DNA of 64,000 nucleotides from Halosimplex pelagicum (GCF_013415905.1 NZ_CP058909.1:3968001-4032000), one strand, 5' to 3'; shown: positions 52,767 through 62,642, counted from the stretch's first letter. Translations and numbers: made by a program. The notes: generated from the letters alone by a model not told the origin.

Positions 52767-53461
52767 GTCGTGTTTAGTGAAGGATGAAGGATGAGGCAGG
52801 CGAATTTCTTGTTGGTCTATGGCAGAAACCGCCCGCCTCAGTGGTCATAGAGACTGGATAGATCTGGATTTTATGGAGCGCGAGCGGAAACCCGAGCCGG
52901 CAATGGCGCTCGGTATTCAATCGCACGTTGTGGGCCTTTCACAGTCGAATACCGTCGAATTCCTTGACTGCTTGGGCGTCGATCGGGGTCGGAAAGCGGT
53001 CTACGATTGGGTGCAGAAAGCCGATCTACAGCCCGAATCTGGGAGATCACCGAATCAGATCGCGTTCGACGAGACGGTGACCCGGATCAACGACCAGCAA
53101 TTCTGGCTGTACACCGCCGTAGACCCCCAAACCAACGAGCTGCTTCATGTCCGACTGTTTTCTACGACCACGACATCGTTGACCGAGATCTTCCTCCGCG
53201 AACTGCGCGAAAAACACGATGTCGAAACTACTGTCTTTCTCGTCGATGGCGCTCAACGCCTTCAAACCGCACTACAACGAGCTAGACTCCGATTTCAGAT
53301 GTGTCGCCACGGAAATCGGAACGCTGTCGAACGGATCTTTCGAGAGCTGAAGCGTCGACCCTCGTCATTCTCAAATTGCTTCAGCCACATCGAACCGAAA
53401 ACGGCCGAAAATTGGTTGCAGAGTTTCGCTCGCTTGTAGAATGGTGCTAACTAAACACGAC
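52767..53461 (+). mobile_element. IS6-family insertion sequence, apparently intact
   Basis: Ends GTCGTGTTTAGT at 52767-52778 and its exact inverse ACTAAACACGAC at 53450-53461. Contains one complete transposase gene. No 8-base target duplication is visible, so it may have come from a recombination between copies. Confidence 0.8.
52819..53439 (+). CDS. IS6-family DDE transposase
   Basis: 206 residues. The catalytic triad is readable: aspartate in AFDETVTRIND, aspartate in FLVDGAQ and glutamate in AVERIFRELKRR. VYDWVQKADL precedes the catalytic core. IS6 transposases work by replicative cointegrate formation. The copy at 14308-14930 is a decayed relative in the same orientation. Confidence 0.85.
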   Translation: MAETARLSGHRDWIDLDFMERERKPEPAMALGIQSHVVGLSQSNTVEFLDCLGVDRGRKAVYDWVQKADLQPESGRSPNQIAFDETVTRINDQQFWLYTAVDPQTNELLHVRLFSTTTTSLTEIFLRELREKHDVETTVFLVDGAQRLQTALQRARLRFQMCRHGNRNAVERIFRELKRRPSSFSNCFSHIEPKTAENWLQSFARL

Positions 53462-53585
53462 TGTTCGTGACAGGGAAGGATTGATGGTTGCCCATTTTGA
53501 ATGATAGCACCGATTAAGAGAACCTCATGATAGTGCTACAGTCGAGGTTGATCTCCCTGTTCTTGAATTCGGGTGGGTTGATGAG

Positions 53586-56099
53586 ATGACGAAATCGAAA
53601 ACCGTCGCGGGACTGCTTGGTGTTTTTCTTGGGGTGTTCGGAGCGCATCGCTTCTATCTTCGTTCGTATGGGCTGGGGATCCTGTATTTCGTGTTTTGTT
53701 GGACGCTCATCCCGGGCCTCATTGGGTTTGTCGAGGGGATTCAGTATCTCCGGATGGATGAGGATAGATTCATTGCGAAGTATTCGCAGAAGCCGGCTTC
53801 CACTAAGGATGCTGATTCACGGAGTGTTTCTCAGTCTTCACCGAAACAGACCCAGAGTGAGCAGACGAATCCGAGTGTGGAAGTGACGGTCAGTATGGGT
53901 GGTGGGGGAGGTGGCACCTTTGGGGAGGACCTTGATACGGATGAAAAAATCGACCAGTCGGTGGAGACGTGGGTGCCGCCAGGTGAAGCGGCATTAGTCA
54001 ACGGATATGATATCCCAGATGGAATGGTGTATATAGGGACTGAATTAAGTCCGGTTGAGGGGTTCCAAGGGACTGACGGGTGTTTGATTGACCCGACGCT
54101 TCAGGTAGAGTCAACTCGATTGGATTGGGATGGAGAACGGATGGGGTATTGGCCGTCGTATTCAGAGATTGATGCAGGGTGTCGGGCGACGTATCTTGAG
54201 TGGTTAGCGGATGGGCGGCGGGACCCTGATATCGACATCGGGTACGTGTTTCTCTTTTTCTATGGAATCGAACGACGGGTGTTGTTTGATGCGCGGCATT
54301 CGAGTCAGGCTCGATCCGAGGTCCCGGCGCTTCTTAACGAGGTGGAGGAGCTCTTGGAGGTGTATGGGGAAGAGAGTTCGTTCCCGGGGTATGCATCGCG
54401 GTTTTTGAATGCAGCACGAGCGCGGTATGACCCTGAGTCGTTGACTTCGAATTCGTCGACGCAAGGGCGAGGCATGCCGTTGGGGGCACGAGTCAAGCTC
54501 GGTCGGCAGATTACAAGTGAGGAATTAGTCGATGATGAGTTAGCGTATGAGTGGTTTCTGCAGGCACCGAATACGTATTTGCGGACACCTGCAGAACGGT
54601 GTGAAGAAGAATTCAAGATCCTGTTTACTATCCGTTATCGAGAACGGTTCGACGAGGGAGTGTCCTTGGAGTTGGATGCGACGCCGCTCACGGTAAGTTA
54701 TAATCCTGCGAGTCGGTCGATACCACAGCAAGAGGATGTTGAAATTGAGGGGGTGCCGGACATAGCGGAGTTGTCTGCACCACAAGAGCAGTTCCAGGAA
54801 TTGGCGAATAAGTGTTGTGACGAGTTAGATTCGTATTCCCGGTATGTCGGGAAATCAGGGGAACGGGACAGTCTGGAAGCATTGTCGTATCTTCCAGAAC
54901 CAGTGCTTGAGCAACGAGACATTGAGTCGCTAACTGCGTTTCTCGAAACGATTGAGAGTGAGTTAGACGAGGCGGAGATGGTCGAAACGACACTAGATAG
55001 GTTTCTCGAACAGTGGCCGGTTGACTCTGATGCGGAGGTTCGGGAGCGGGAGCTTCGGCAACTCGCTATTTTGCTTGAGAAGCTTGGGTTTGGAATTGAG
55101 CCGGATGTCCGGTTTTCGGCTCCGTCACGTGGCTGGGGTGATCCTGCGGTCCTGTACCGGCTGCCATCTGGTGCGAAGGCTGAGACATCGGCTGTGTCTG
55201 AAGCGATCAGGCTCATTCAGAAACTCGCTGTCAAAATCGCACTGTCGAACGACGAAGTCGCGTCTGAGCAAACGGAGTATCTCGCGGAGAACCTCGGGTC
55301 GTTTCTTGAGCTCGACGAGGTGGATCAGGCGCGACTTGAGGCGCATCGTCGGTGGCTTATTCTTGATTCGCCGACGCTGCATGGGGTTCGGCAACGTGCT
55401 GAGGACCTGCCTGCTGATCAGAAGCCACAGATTGCGAGGTTTCTGACTGCACTCGCGTGTTCAGATGGGAGTATTGATGCAGAGGAAATTGCGGAGCTCT
55501 CGAAGATCTACCCGATGCTTGGACTGGATGAAGACATGGTTCACACGCACCTGCATCAACTTCAGACACAACCAAAAGAGGCTGATAATGAGCCTGTGAC
55601 GATCAGGGAACCGGCGTCCACGACTGAAGAGTACGAGATTCCGGAGCCTGACACGACTGAAACCGACCAGTCTGAGGACCTTGAGTTAGATCAAGACCGT
55701 GTGAATCGGACGCTCGAAGAGAGCAAGGAAGTCAGCGAATTCTTAGCTGATATCTTTGAAGATGACGATGAGGAAGAGGACAAGGTTGACGCGGCAGATG
55801 AGACGCAGCCAGACACTCACGATGTCGGGAGTTCTGAAGAGGAGACGACGGGTGATTTAGATAACGGGGAGGCTACGAGTTTAGATGCGGATCATCAGGA
55901 ATTCCTCGTAACGCTCTCTGAGAAGGAGCGTTGGGACCGCGGTGAAGTTGAAGCAGTGGCTCAAGACTTAGGATTGTTCCCTGGCGCAGCGATTGACGTG
56001 ATTAATGACCATGCCTTTGAACAAGTCGAAACCCAGGTTATTGAAGGAACAGATGATATAACGGTGAACCAAGAATTAGCCAGTAAGATCATAGAATGA
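53586..56099 (+). CDS. TM2-TerB_N-TerB-TerB_C protein
   Basis: 837 residues. TM2 domain at 1-60 (GVFGAHRFYL and two hydrophobic helices). A Gly-rich linker is followed by TerB_N at about 129-260 (WVPPGEAALVNGYDIPDG, GYWPSY, YLEWLADGRRDPDIDIGYVFLFFYGIERR). TerB at about 600-665 has ACSDGSIDAEEIAEL, the acidic metal-binding segment. The last 75 residues are a TerB_C-like region. Overlaps the ATPase gene by four bases. In published analyses TerB_N/TerB/TerB_C proteins accompany this ATPase and helicase in DNA-processing cassettes. Here it is probably the membrane sensor. Confidence 0.85.
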   Translation: MTKSKTVAGLLGVFLGVFGAHRFYLRSYGLGILYFVFCWTLIPGLIGFVEGIQYLRMDEDRFIAKYSQKPASTKDADSRSVSQSSPKQTQSEQTNPSVEVTVSMGGGGGGTFGEDLDTDEKIDQSVETWVPPGEAALVNGYDIPDGMVYIGTELSPVEGFQGTDGCLIDPTLQVESTRLDWDGERMGYWPSYSEIDAGCRATYLEWLADGRRDPDIDIGYVFLFFYGIERRVLFDARHSSQARSEVPALLNEVEELLEVYGEESSFPGYASRFLNAARARYDPESLTSNSSTQGRGMPLGARVKLGRQITSEELVDDELAYEWFLQAPNTYLRTPAERCEEEFKILFTIRYRERFDEGVSLELDATPLTVSYNPASRSIPQQEDVEIEGVPDIAELSAPQEQFQELANKCCDELDSYSRYVGKSGERDSLEALSYLPEPVLEQRDIESLTAFLETIESELDEAEMVETTLDRFLEQWPVDSDAEVRERELRQLAILLEKLGFGIEPDVRFSAPSRGWGDPAVLYRLPSGAKAETSAVSEAIRLIQKLAVKIALSNDEVASEQTEYLAENLGSFLELDEVDQARLEAHRRWLILDSPTLHGVRQRAEDLPADQKPQIARFLTALACSDGSIDAEEIAELSKIYPMLGLDEDMVHTHLHQLQTQPKEADNEPVTIREPASTTEEYEIPEPDTTETDQSEDLELDQDRVNRTLEESKEVSEFLADIFEDDDEEEDKVDAADETQPDTHDVGSSEEETTGDLDNGEATSLDADHQEFLVTLSEKERWDRGEVEAVAQDLGLFPGAAIDVINDHAFEQVETQVIEGTDDITVNQELASKIIE

Positions 56100-57445
56100 C
56101 TAGTAATACGCCAGACCCTGATCTCGAAGCAACGTCGATACGACCGCGAGACCGTGACGCGATTGTCAATTCTCTCCAGGCTGGGCTTGTTCCTCGGCGC
56201 GGGCTGCAGTACATTCAGGTCGGACGTGCTCAGGAGGTGAAGGCTGTTACGGAAGACCTGGATCGAATTGCTGACGGCGGGTCTGCAGTCCGGTTCATCA
56301 TCGGTGAGTATGGATCGGGAAAGACGTTCTTCTTGAATCTGATGCGGTCGATTGCCCTTGAGAAGCAACTTGTGACTGCCCATGCGGACCTGACGCCAGA
56401 CCGGCGGTTCCGCTCTACGTCTGGGCATGGCCGCGCCCTGTATCAACAGTTAGCGCGCAACTTGGCAACTCGGGGGACGCCGGATGGCGGGGCGTTACGA
56501 AGTATTGTTGAGCGGTTTATCGCTGAGGCAAACCGCGAGGCGAACACTCAGGATGTGCCGACGGAAGAAGTTATTCGAGACCGTCTTGACGATCTCTCGG
56601 AGCTCGTGGCAGGATATGCGTTCACGGACGTGATCGCGCTGTACTGGCAAGGCTATCAAGAGAATGATGATGAGCTGCAACATGCGGCTCTGCGGTGGTT
56701 GCGGGGCGAGTACGGCACGAAGACGGAAGCGCGGAAGGCACTAGACAAGCGCGTTCCGATCATTGATGATTCGAACTGGTATGAGATGACGAAGCTCATG
56801 GCTCGCTTCGTGAACTTGGCTGGGTATGAGGGGCTTTTGATTAACCTCGATGAGATGGTGAATCTGTACAAACTGTCGCACACCGGTGCGCGGAAAAGTA
56901 ACTATGAGAAACTGCTCTCAATAGTGAACGACGGGCTGCAAGGGCAGACTGTGGGACTTGGGTTTCTGTTTGCTGGGACCCCGGATTTCCTCACGGATTC
57001 GAAGCGCGGGTTGTACAGTTACGAGGCGTTGAAGACGCGGCTAGCTGAGAGCACGTTTGCGTCCGATGAGCTTGTGGATATGAGTGGCCCGGTCATCCGG
57101 TTGTCCAGTCTTACCCAGGAGGATATGTTTGTCTTGCTCAAAAAGCTGCGACACGTACATGCTGGCGGTGACCCGGAGAACTACGTCGTGCCTGACGAGG
57201 CATTGGAAGCGTTTATGCGACATTGTAACGAGCAGATCGGGGCTGCGTATTTCCAAACCCCGCGGAACACGATCAAGGAATTCCTCAGTTTCCTCTCGAT
57301 ACTCGAACAGAATCCAGGCGTTTCCTGGGAGGATCTGATTGAGGATATCGACGTGGAAGCAGACGCTGACCAACCAACTCAAACCGAAGAGCCAGAGTCA
57401 GGTGCAGAGGACGAGGGGGATGATCTTGCCGACTTCGAACTCTAA
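56096..57445 (+). CDS. BrxD-like ATPase (DUF2791 family)
   Basis: 449 residues. P-loop GEYGSGKT at 70-77, Walker B LLINLDEM near 246-251, and an AAA-like C-terminal part with NTIKEFLSFL. Diagnostic opening is GLVPRRGLQYIQVGR. BrxD occurs in type 2 BREX and related loci with a Lhr-like helicase. The start overlaps the TerB gene (ATGA). The acidic C-terminal tail runs into the helicase start. Inference: loads or powers the helicase on DNA. Confidence 0.85.
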   Translation: MTSNTPDPDLEATSIRPRDRDAIVNSLQAGLVPRRGLQYIQVGRAQEVKAVTEDLDRIADGGSAVRFIIGEYGSGKTFFLNLMRSIALEKQLVTAHADLTPDRRFRSTSGHGRALYQQLARNLATRGTPDGGALRSIVERFIAEANREANTQDVPTEEVIRDRLDDLSELVAGYAFTDVIALYWQGYQENDDELQHAALRWLRGEYGTKTEARKALDKRVPIIDDSNWYEMTKLMARFVNLAGYEGLLINLDEMVNLYKLSHTGARKSNYEKLLSIVNDGLQGQTVGLGFLFAGTPDFLTDSKRGLYSYEALKTRLAESTFASDELVDMSGPVIRLSSLTQEDMFVLLKKLRHVHAGGDPENYVVPDEALEAFMRHCNEQIGAAYFQTPRNTIKEFLSFLSILEQNPGVSWEDLIEDIDVEADADQPTQTEEPESGAEDEGDDLADFEL

Positions 57446-59663
57446 TGACGACGAAGAGAACGCACAGCAGGCGGAATCGTTCGATCTGCTGCACGAGGAT
57501 ATTCAGCGCTGGGTTTGGAAGCAAGACTGGACGACACTGCGTCCGATTCAGGAACAAGCCATCCCGCAGATTATTGACGGTGAGTCAGACGTTATTCTCT
57601 CAGCTCCGACGGCGTCCGGGAAAACGGAGGCTGCCTTTCTCCCGATTCTCTCTGCTCTCGCAACCCAGCGTGAAACCTCTCAAAACCCGAGTTCTGGGTT
57701 CGATGTAGTGTACATCTCTCCGTTGAAGGCCCTCATCAACGACCAGTTTGAACGGTTGCAGGAGATGTGTGATGCCTGTGATTTGCCGGTTCATCGACGG
57801 CATGGTGATGTTGCATCAAGCAAGAAACGCCAGGCGCTCGAGGAGCCAGATGGGGTGTTGCTCATCACGCCGGAATCGGTTGAGGCGTTGTTTCTCCGGC
57901 AACCATCGGAGTTCCATCAGGCATTGCAGAACGTTTCGTACGTCGTTGTTGATGAAGTGCATTCTTTTATCGGGACGCCACGCGGTAAGCAGTTACAGTC
58001 GCTGCTCCACCGTATTGAGAACGCGAAAGGGGAGTGGATACCGCGTGTAGCGCTTTCCGCGACGATCGGTGACCTCGCAATGACTGCAGATTTCCTCCGC
58101 CCGAACGGAGGGGATGAAGTCGAAACTATCGATCCCGAGGGTGATCGACAGGCTATCAAACTCCTCGTGAAAGGATTTCTGAATCAGAACAGTGACTCTG
58201 GGGAGGGAGACGATGATGAGGACTCAGGAACGGCTGTTGATATCGCGGAACACGTGTTTTCGACATTCCGCGGGCAAGATAACTTACTGTTCGCAAATCG
58301 GCGGAGCGATGTTGAACTCTACACTGACCTACTGACGCGGTTATCTGAGGAGAAGAATGTCCCGAACGAATTTTCTGCACATCACGGGAGTCTCTCGAAA
58401 GAGATTCGAGAAGAGAGCGAGCGTGCGTTGCGAGACACGAGCACGCCTGCGACAGTTGTCTGTACAAGCACGCTTGAGCTAGGGATCGATATCGGACGGA
58501 TGACCAGTATTGGGCAACTCGGTTCGCCGCCGTCAGTGTCGAGTATGCGGCAACGGCTAGGCCGGTCAGGGCGGAAAGGTGATCCTGCAGTCTTCCGCGT
58601 GTACGTTCAAGAGCCGGAAATCGGTGATTCGACACCGCTTCAGGATACGTTGCGGCCGGAACTCGTTCAGACGATAGCGATGGTCAACCTGTTGCTTGAC
58701 AACTGGTATGAGCCTCCGAATCTCGATGCACTCGAACTCTCGACGTTGGTTCAACAACTCCTTTCGCTTATTGCTGAATTCGGTGGGGTCCAAGCAGATA
58801 CCGCGTATCAAACCCTTTGCCAGACCGGGCCGTTTGACAACATCTCGACTGACGTGTTCAAATCGTTTCTCCGGGCTCTCGCAGCTGAAGATCTCATTAA
58901 TCAAGCAGGTGATAACGATCTCATCATGGGGCTGAATGGGGAGAAACTCATCCGTCATTACGACTTCTACGCCGCATTCTGGAATCCAGACGAATATCGG
59001 CTTGTCGCTGACGAGCAAACCATCGGGACACTCCCCGTCACCAGTCCCTTGATCGAAGGGAACTTCCTGATTTTCGGCGGACAACGCTGGGAAGTCAAAT
59101 CTGTTGATAATGAAAAACAAATTGCGTTCCTGAAACCGGCTCCTGGTGGAAAAGTACCGAGGTTTGGCGGTGAAGGCGCTCTTCTCCATAGCCGAATTCG
59201 GAAGGAAATGTATTCGATTTACACCGACAGAGATGTCCCCCGGTATTTGGATTCAGAAGGTAAGGATTTGCTTGAAGAGGGGAGAATGCATTTTGAGAGG
59301 CTTGATCTTCAGAGCCGAAATGTTGTACCCAAAGGCGAGCAGACAGTGCTTTTCATCTGGGCAGGGGACCGTATCATCAATACGTTGAACGTGCTCCTCA
59401 CACAGCGAGGACACCAGGCTTCGAAAGCGGGAATGACTCTGGAAATTCAGGATTGCCGACCAGAGGAACTATTCGACGTCCTAGAAGAAATTGTGGGTTC
59501 AGAACCTCAACCAGCTAATTTAGCGAATTCGGTGAAAAACAAGATTATTGACAAGCACGACCGATACTTGACCGAGGGCCTCCTGAGTTCGAATTACGCA
59601 TCCAAACGCTTGGACATACAAGGGGCATTACGGGAAGCGGAAGCGATCGTGACCGATTCATGA
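57420..59663 (+). CDS. Lhr-like superfamily 2 helicase (BrxHI-like)
   Basis: 747 residues from the ATG at 57420, overlapping the ATPase gene by 26 bases; an earlier in-frame start at 57339 is unlikely. Helicase motifs: LRPIQEQAI (Q), SAPTASGKTEA (I), ISPLKALINDQ (Ia), VVDEVHSF (II, DEVH), LSATIG (III), HHGSLS (IV/b), TSTLELGIDIG (V), QRLGRSGR (VI). The region after motif VI is Lhr-like. Third gene of the TerB-BrxD-helicase cassette. Confidence 0.88.
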   Translation: MILPTSNSNDDEENAQQAESFDLLHEDIQRWVWKQDWTTLRPIQEQAIPQIIDGESDVILSAPTASGKTEAAFLPILSALATQRETSQNPSSGFDVVYISPLKALINDQFERLQEMCDACDLPVHRRHGDVASSKKRQALEEPDGVLLITPESVEALFLRQPSEFHQALQNVSYVVVDEVHSFIGTPRGKQLQSLLHRIENAKGEWIPRVALSATIGDLAMTADFLRPNGGDEVETIDPEGDRQAIKLLVKGFLNQNSDSGEGDDDEDSGTAVDIAEHVFSTFRGQDNLLFANRRSDVELYTDLLTRLSEEKNVPNEFSAHHGSLSKEIREESERALRDTSTPATVVCTSTLELGIDIGRMTSIGQLGSPPSVSSMRQRLGRSGRKGDPAVFRVYVQEPEIGDSTPLQDTLRPELVQTIAMVNLLLDNWYEPPNLDALELSTLVQQLLSLIAEFGGVQADTAYQTLCQTGPFDNISTDVFKSFLRALAAEDLINQAGDNDLIMGLNGEKLIRHYDFYAAFWNPDEYRLVADEQTIGTLPVTSPLIEGNFLIFGGQRWEVKSVDNEKQIAFLKPAPGGKVPRFGGEGALLHSRIRKEMYSIYTDRDVPRYLDSEGKDLLEEGRMHFERLDLQSRNVVPKGEQTVLFIWAGDRIINTLNVLLTQRGHQASKAGMTLEIQDCRPEELFDVLEEIVGSEPQPANLANSVKNKIIDKHDRYLTEGLLSSNYASKRLDIQGALREAEAIVTDS

Positions 59664-59734
59664 GTCGTTCTCACGATGGTGAAATTGGCTTTTATTACTG
59701 TATTGACGATGATGCCCGCGACTCAACATTAGAA

Positions 59735-59742
59735 TTATAAAA
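59735..59742 (+). promoter_or_regulatory. TATA element of the TBP-like gene
   Basis: TTATAAAA lies 24-31 bases upstream of the ATG at 59766, a spacing that fits a leaderless transcript. Confidence 0.55.
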
Positions 59743-59765
59743 GCAAACATCTAATAATTGGTTAT

Positions 59766-60167
59766 ATGACTACATCAGGTGTCACACCGGACGCACTTCG
59801 AGATCAACTTGATGCCGCCGGGATGGATTTCAATACCGGTGATTCGACAGGGTATGCTGCGTTGAATAACGCGCTCAATTTAAACGCAATTGCGATTGGA
59901 TTAGGTTTGGAGAACATCGTCTATGACCCGGAACAATTCCCCGGTCTGATTTACCACGTAGACCGTCCACAGGTAACTCTAGTGCTGTTCGGCAATGGTG
60001 TAATCACAGCGATCAATGGAGACACAGATCAAGAAGTCCGGGACGCTATCACAACTGCGGTTAAGAGGGGTGCAGAACTCGGTCTTATTGAGGACGATTC
60101 GGTACCAGATGTGAATGTTGATGCCGAGACGTTCCCGATCCCGGACGAAATCGAAGTTGGGGAGTAG
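59766..60167 (+). CDS. Single-repeat TBP-like protein
   Basis: 133 residues. LNLNAIAIGLGLENIVYDPEQFPGLIYHV, then QVTLVLFGNGVITAINGDTDQEV, matches one TBP repeat (strand-rich saddle half with FPGLxY). Real TBP has two such repeats over about 180 residues; only one is here, with an unrelated 35-residue N-terminus and an acidic tail. It could dimerise into a full saddle or act as a regulator of TBP or TFB. It does not look truncated by mutation. Confidence 0.75.
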   Translation: MTTSGVTPDALRDQLDAAGMDFNTGDSTGYAALNNALNLNAIAIGLGLENIVYDPEQFPGLIYHVDRPQVTLVLFGNGVITAINGDTDQEVRDAITTAVKRGAELGLIEDDSVPDVNVDAETFPIPDEIEVGE

Positions 60168-60705
60168 GTTATCTCAGTCTCGACCATTTACTCATGTATT
60201 GGGCGACATTGACAGAGTGATAGATGGCTAGCCTCGGATACAATTTATCGATCAGTCTGTATCCGAAATTTGGCTGTTATAGTGGTGTGTCGTCAACGTC
60301 TTCGGTGTCGTCGTAGGCGTCGCGGACGCCGTCGGGTTCTTGCTGGTTGTGGTACCATGCGTCTCGCCATTCTTGCGTGGCATCAAGGCTGCTTGCGTTC
60401 TGTTGGGGGTGTCCAGGATTACGACTAATTTGCTTTGTTGAACCCGAAGATAGCGACGGGATCGACCCCCATTAGAACCGAGTATATCCGGATGTTCAAA
60501 GGGATTCACCCGCCGCGTGTACGACTTCGGTGGCATCGCTAAAAGACGCAGTCCGCGAATTAGCTACCGCCAATCTAGGGAACCAACGGTGTGTCGTGGA
60601 CATATACTCCCTCGGCCTGTGTGGCCAATTCGGTATACCAGTTGAGCAGCGGGGAGGATTATCCGAAAAAGATCTTATTATGATTGATCCTGAATTAGTT
60701 GCACA
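60168..60705. other. Intergenic stretch with gene remnant
   Basis: Holds a minus-strand coding-like fragment (60277-60470) and, near 60675-60683, a CTTATTATG that can act as TATA box for the HNH gene at 60706. No intact gene. Confidence 0.35.
60277..60470 (-). pseudogene. Unknown gene fragment
   Basis: About 60 codons on the minus strand, ending ...EWRDAWYHNQQEPDGVRDAY and on to a TAA at 60277, with the acidic composition of real haloarchaeal protein. A stop lies upstream and no start codon is found. Confidence 0.4.
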
Positions 60706-62469
60706 ATGGATACAGCTCCCCCGAGAGACGATCTCTTAGCTGAATTGAGAAATTTTCATGAGGATATTGGCAGGGTGCCAACCGTTCGTGAGATGCGGAA
60801 CGAGGGTCCCTACTCGCCGCACTACTACAAGGACAAGTTTGGGAGCTGGCACGATGCGTTGCGGGCCGCTGATATCCAGCCAACACACGGGGTGAGGCCA
60901 GATGTTGACCGTGAGGAACTCGTAACGTCGCTTCAGGAGGTCGATGAAAAAATCGAGCGATCGCCACGCCGAACTGACGTGGATGAGCACGGTGAGTTTC
61001 CGTACATCCTCTACGACGAAGAGTTCGGTTCCTTCGTCCACGCGTTAGAGGAGGCTGGAATTAGCCCCGACGAGAAACAGTATCGGTTCAGCTCTGTTGA
61101 GACGCCGCCGGAACTACGCGGATCTGCGAACATTCAGAAGCTCCGAGAAGGTGGACCAACGCCGGGCTCGGAGCTACCGCAGGGACGAAGTATGAAAGAC
61201 AGAGAACGTGGGGTGTGGAAGTTCAGAATCTCCTCTGGCGCAATTGAGCAACCAGATCCAATCTATTACCTGAACGGAGAGCACGTGCCCGAACTGGTCA
61301 TCCGGCGGTTTTTCAAAAGTAATCCACATGTTCTAGAGCATCGCGACCCTCATGGGATTCGCATGGCTATCGGTGAACACAAACCGTCTTGGAAAGAGAT
61401 TGGCTTCGAGGTAGTTGACGAGTTGGTATCGGAAGGTGCGTTTCCTGAGGCATCATTTGCAAATCTCATCGTGGTGCGGGTCAATGCGAGTGAGATGTCT
61501 CAGTACTGTTTCGAGCGGTCGATCGAGACACTGATCGACGGTGGTGAAATCCCGGACGACAATATCGATTCCTCAGACAAGCACCCGATCTGGGGATTCT
61601 CAGAAGAGCAGGAGATGATCTGGCGAGACCTTTCCGAACGCGATGGAATCCTGTTCGCGACACAGCAGGGGACCTTCACACACTACATGTCCGTTCGCGA
61701 GACCGTACAGGATACTGATTTCATGATCGACCTCTGGGTAGAGTATGAAGATGGGATTCGGGCTGGCGGGATCGAGGAGCCCCAGCCGTACATCGTGATC
61801 GGAGAAGAGATCCGCGAGATATCGGTACCAGAAACAGAACTTGCAGCCGACCTTGATGTTGAACTGAGTGAGAGCGCGGTACAGCAACTCAACGAGGAGA
61901 GACTGGAGACGTTCACCAACCGGTTTGGCAACTTCACCACCTACCTGCGTGATCGTGAGCGCAGTGATACAGGGTCCAGTACCATCACTCTCGGAGCAGA
62001 CTCGGACTTACAAGACGTCAGTGAAGCACTGCTGGGGTTCCCGACCGACGAGTTGCCGCTGTTTGCCGAAGAGTCGCGGCTCAATGAAGTCGACACGCAG
62101 GTTCGCAAGGCTGCGTTCCGGGAGGGCATCTATGAGATCTATAGCGGCTGTGCCATCTGTGGGAAACTATTCGAGTCGCCCAGTGGGGAACATAATCTTG
62201 AGGCTGCTCATATCCTCCCAAGGGCCGACGATGGCCCGGATGTCCTGCAGAACGGGCTGGCACTCTGCTCGCGCCACCACTGGGCCTTCGACAATGGATG
62301 GTTCGAGATCGATGAGACGTACGAGATTGAGATACAGGACCATCCAAATCTCGCCGGACACGAAGAGTTCCTGAGGTTCAACGGCGAGTCACTCCATCTG
62401 CCAGAACGAGAAGGGCTCCACCCACACCCACAATACATCCAAGAACGGAACCGCAGACAAGACGAGTAA
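60706..62469 (+). CDS. HNH endonuclease with N-terminal homing-endonuclease-associated repeats
   Basis: 587 residues. Two repeats of about 55 residues open the protein (GRVPTVREMRNEGPYSPHYY...FGSWHDALRAADI; SPRRTDVDEHGEFPYILYDEEFGSFVHALEEAGI), the DNA-binding repeat type found beside HNH domains. A long middle domain (about 150-470) is unknown. The HNH_2-type nuclease at about 480-540 has CAICGK, HNLEAAHILPRADDG, NGLALCSRHHWAFD. Probably a DNA-cutting defence protein with the middle part as sensor. Monocistronic and leaderless in style. Confidence 0.75.
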   Translation: MDTAPPRDDLLAELRNFHEDIGRVPTVREMRNEGPYSPHYYKDKFGSWHDALRAADIQPTHGVRPDVDREELVTSLQEVDEKIERSPRRTDVDEHGEFPYILYDEEFGSFVHALEEAGISPDEKQYRFSSVETPPELRGSANIQKLREGGPTPGSELPQGRSMKDRERGVWKFRISSGAIEQPDPIYYLNGEHVPELVIRRFFKSNPHVLEHRDPHGIRMAIGEHKPSWKEIGFEVVDELVSEGAFPEASFANLIVVRVNASEMSQYCFERSIETLIDGGEIPDDNIDSSDKHPIWGFSEEQEMIWRDLSERDGILFATQQGTFTHYMSVRETVQDTDFMIDLWVEYEDGIRAGGIEEPQPYIVIGEEIREISVPETELAADLDVELSESAVQQLNEERLETFTNRFGNFTTYLRDRERSDTGSSTITLGADSDLQDVSEALLGFPTDELPLFAEESRLNEVDTQVRKAAFREGIYEIYSGCAICGKLFESPSGEHNLEAAHILPRADDGPDVLQNGLALCSRHHWAFDNGWFEIDETYEIEIQDHPNLAGHEEFLRFNGESLHLPEREGLHPHPQYIQERNRRQDE

Positions 62470-62642
62470 AGAAGGTATCTCGAGACGCATGGCGAGGTCG
62501 ACAACGACCGACTTTTCCAGTAGGGTGAGTTCCAGAAACTGGCGGCTGACTACAAGGTGCCACTATCCCAACGAGACCACCATTCGGACGTGAGTACATC
62601 GAGAACGAGTTCCGGCGAATCCCAGTTGAAATCTCAGCATAG

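Noticed and set aside
14256-53461. The 38 kb between the IS6 copies as a present-day composite transposon
   Set aside because: One IS is dead and neither has target duplications, so current mobility as one unit is not supported. Only kept as a low-level finding.
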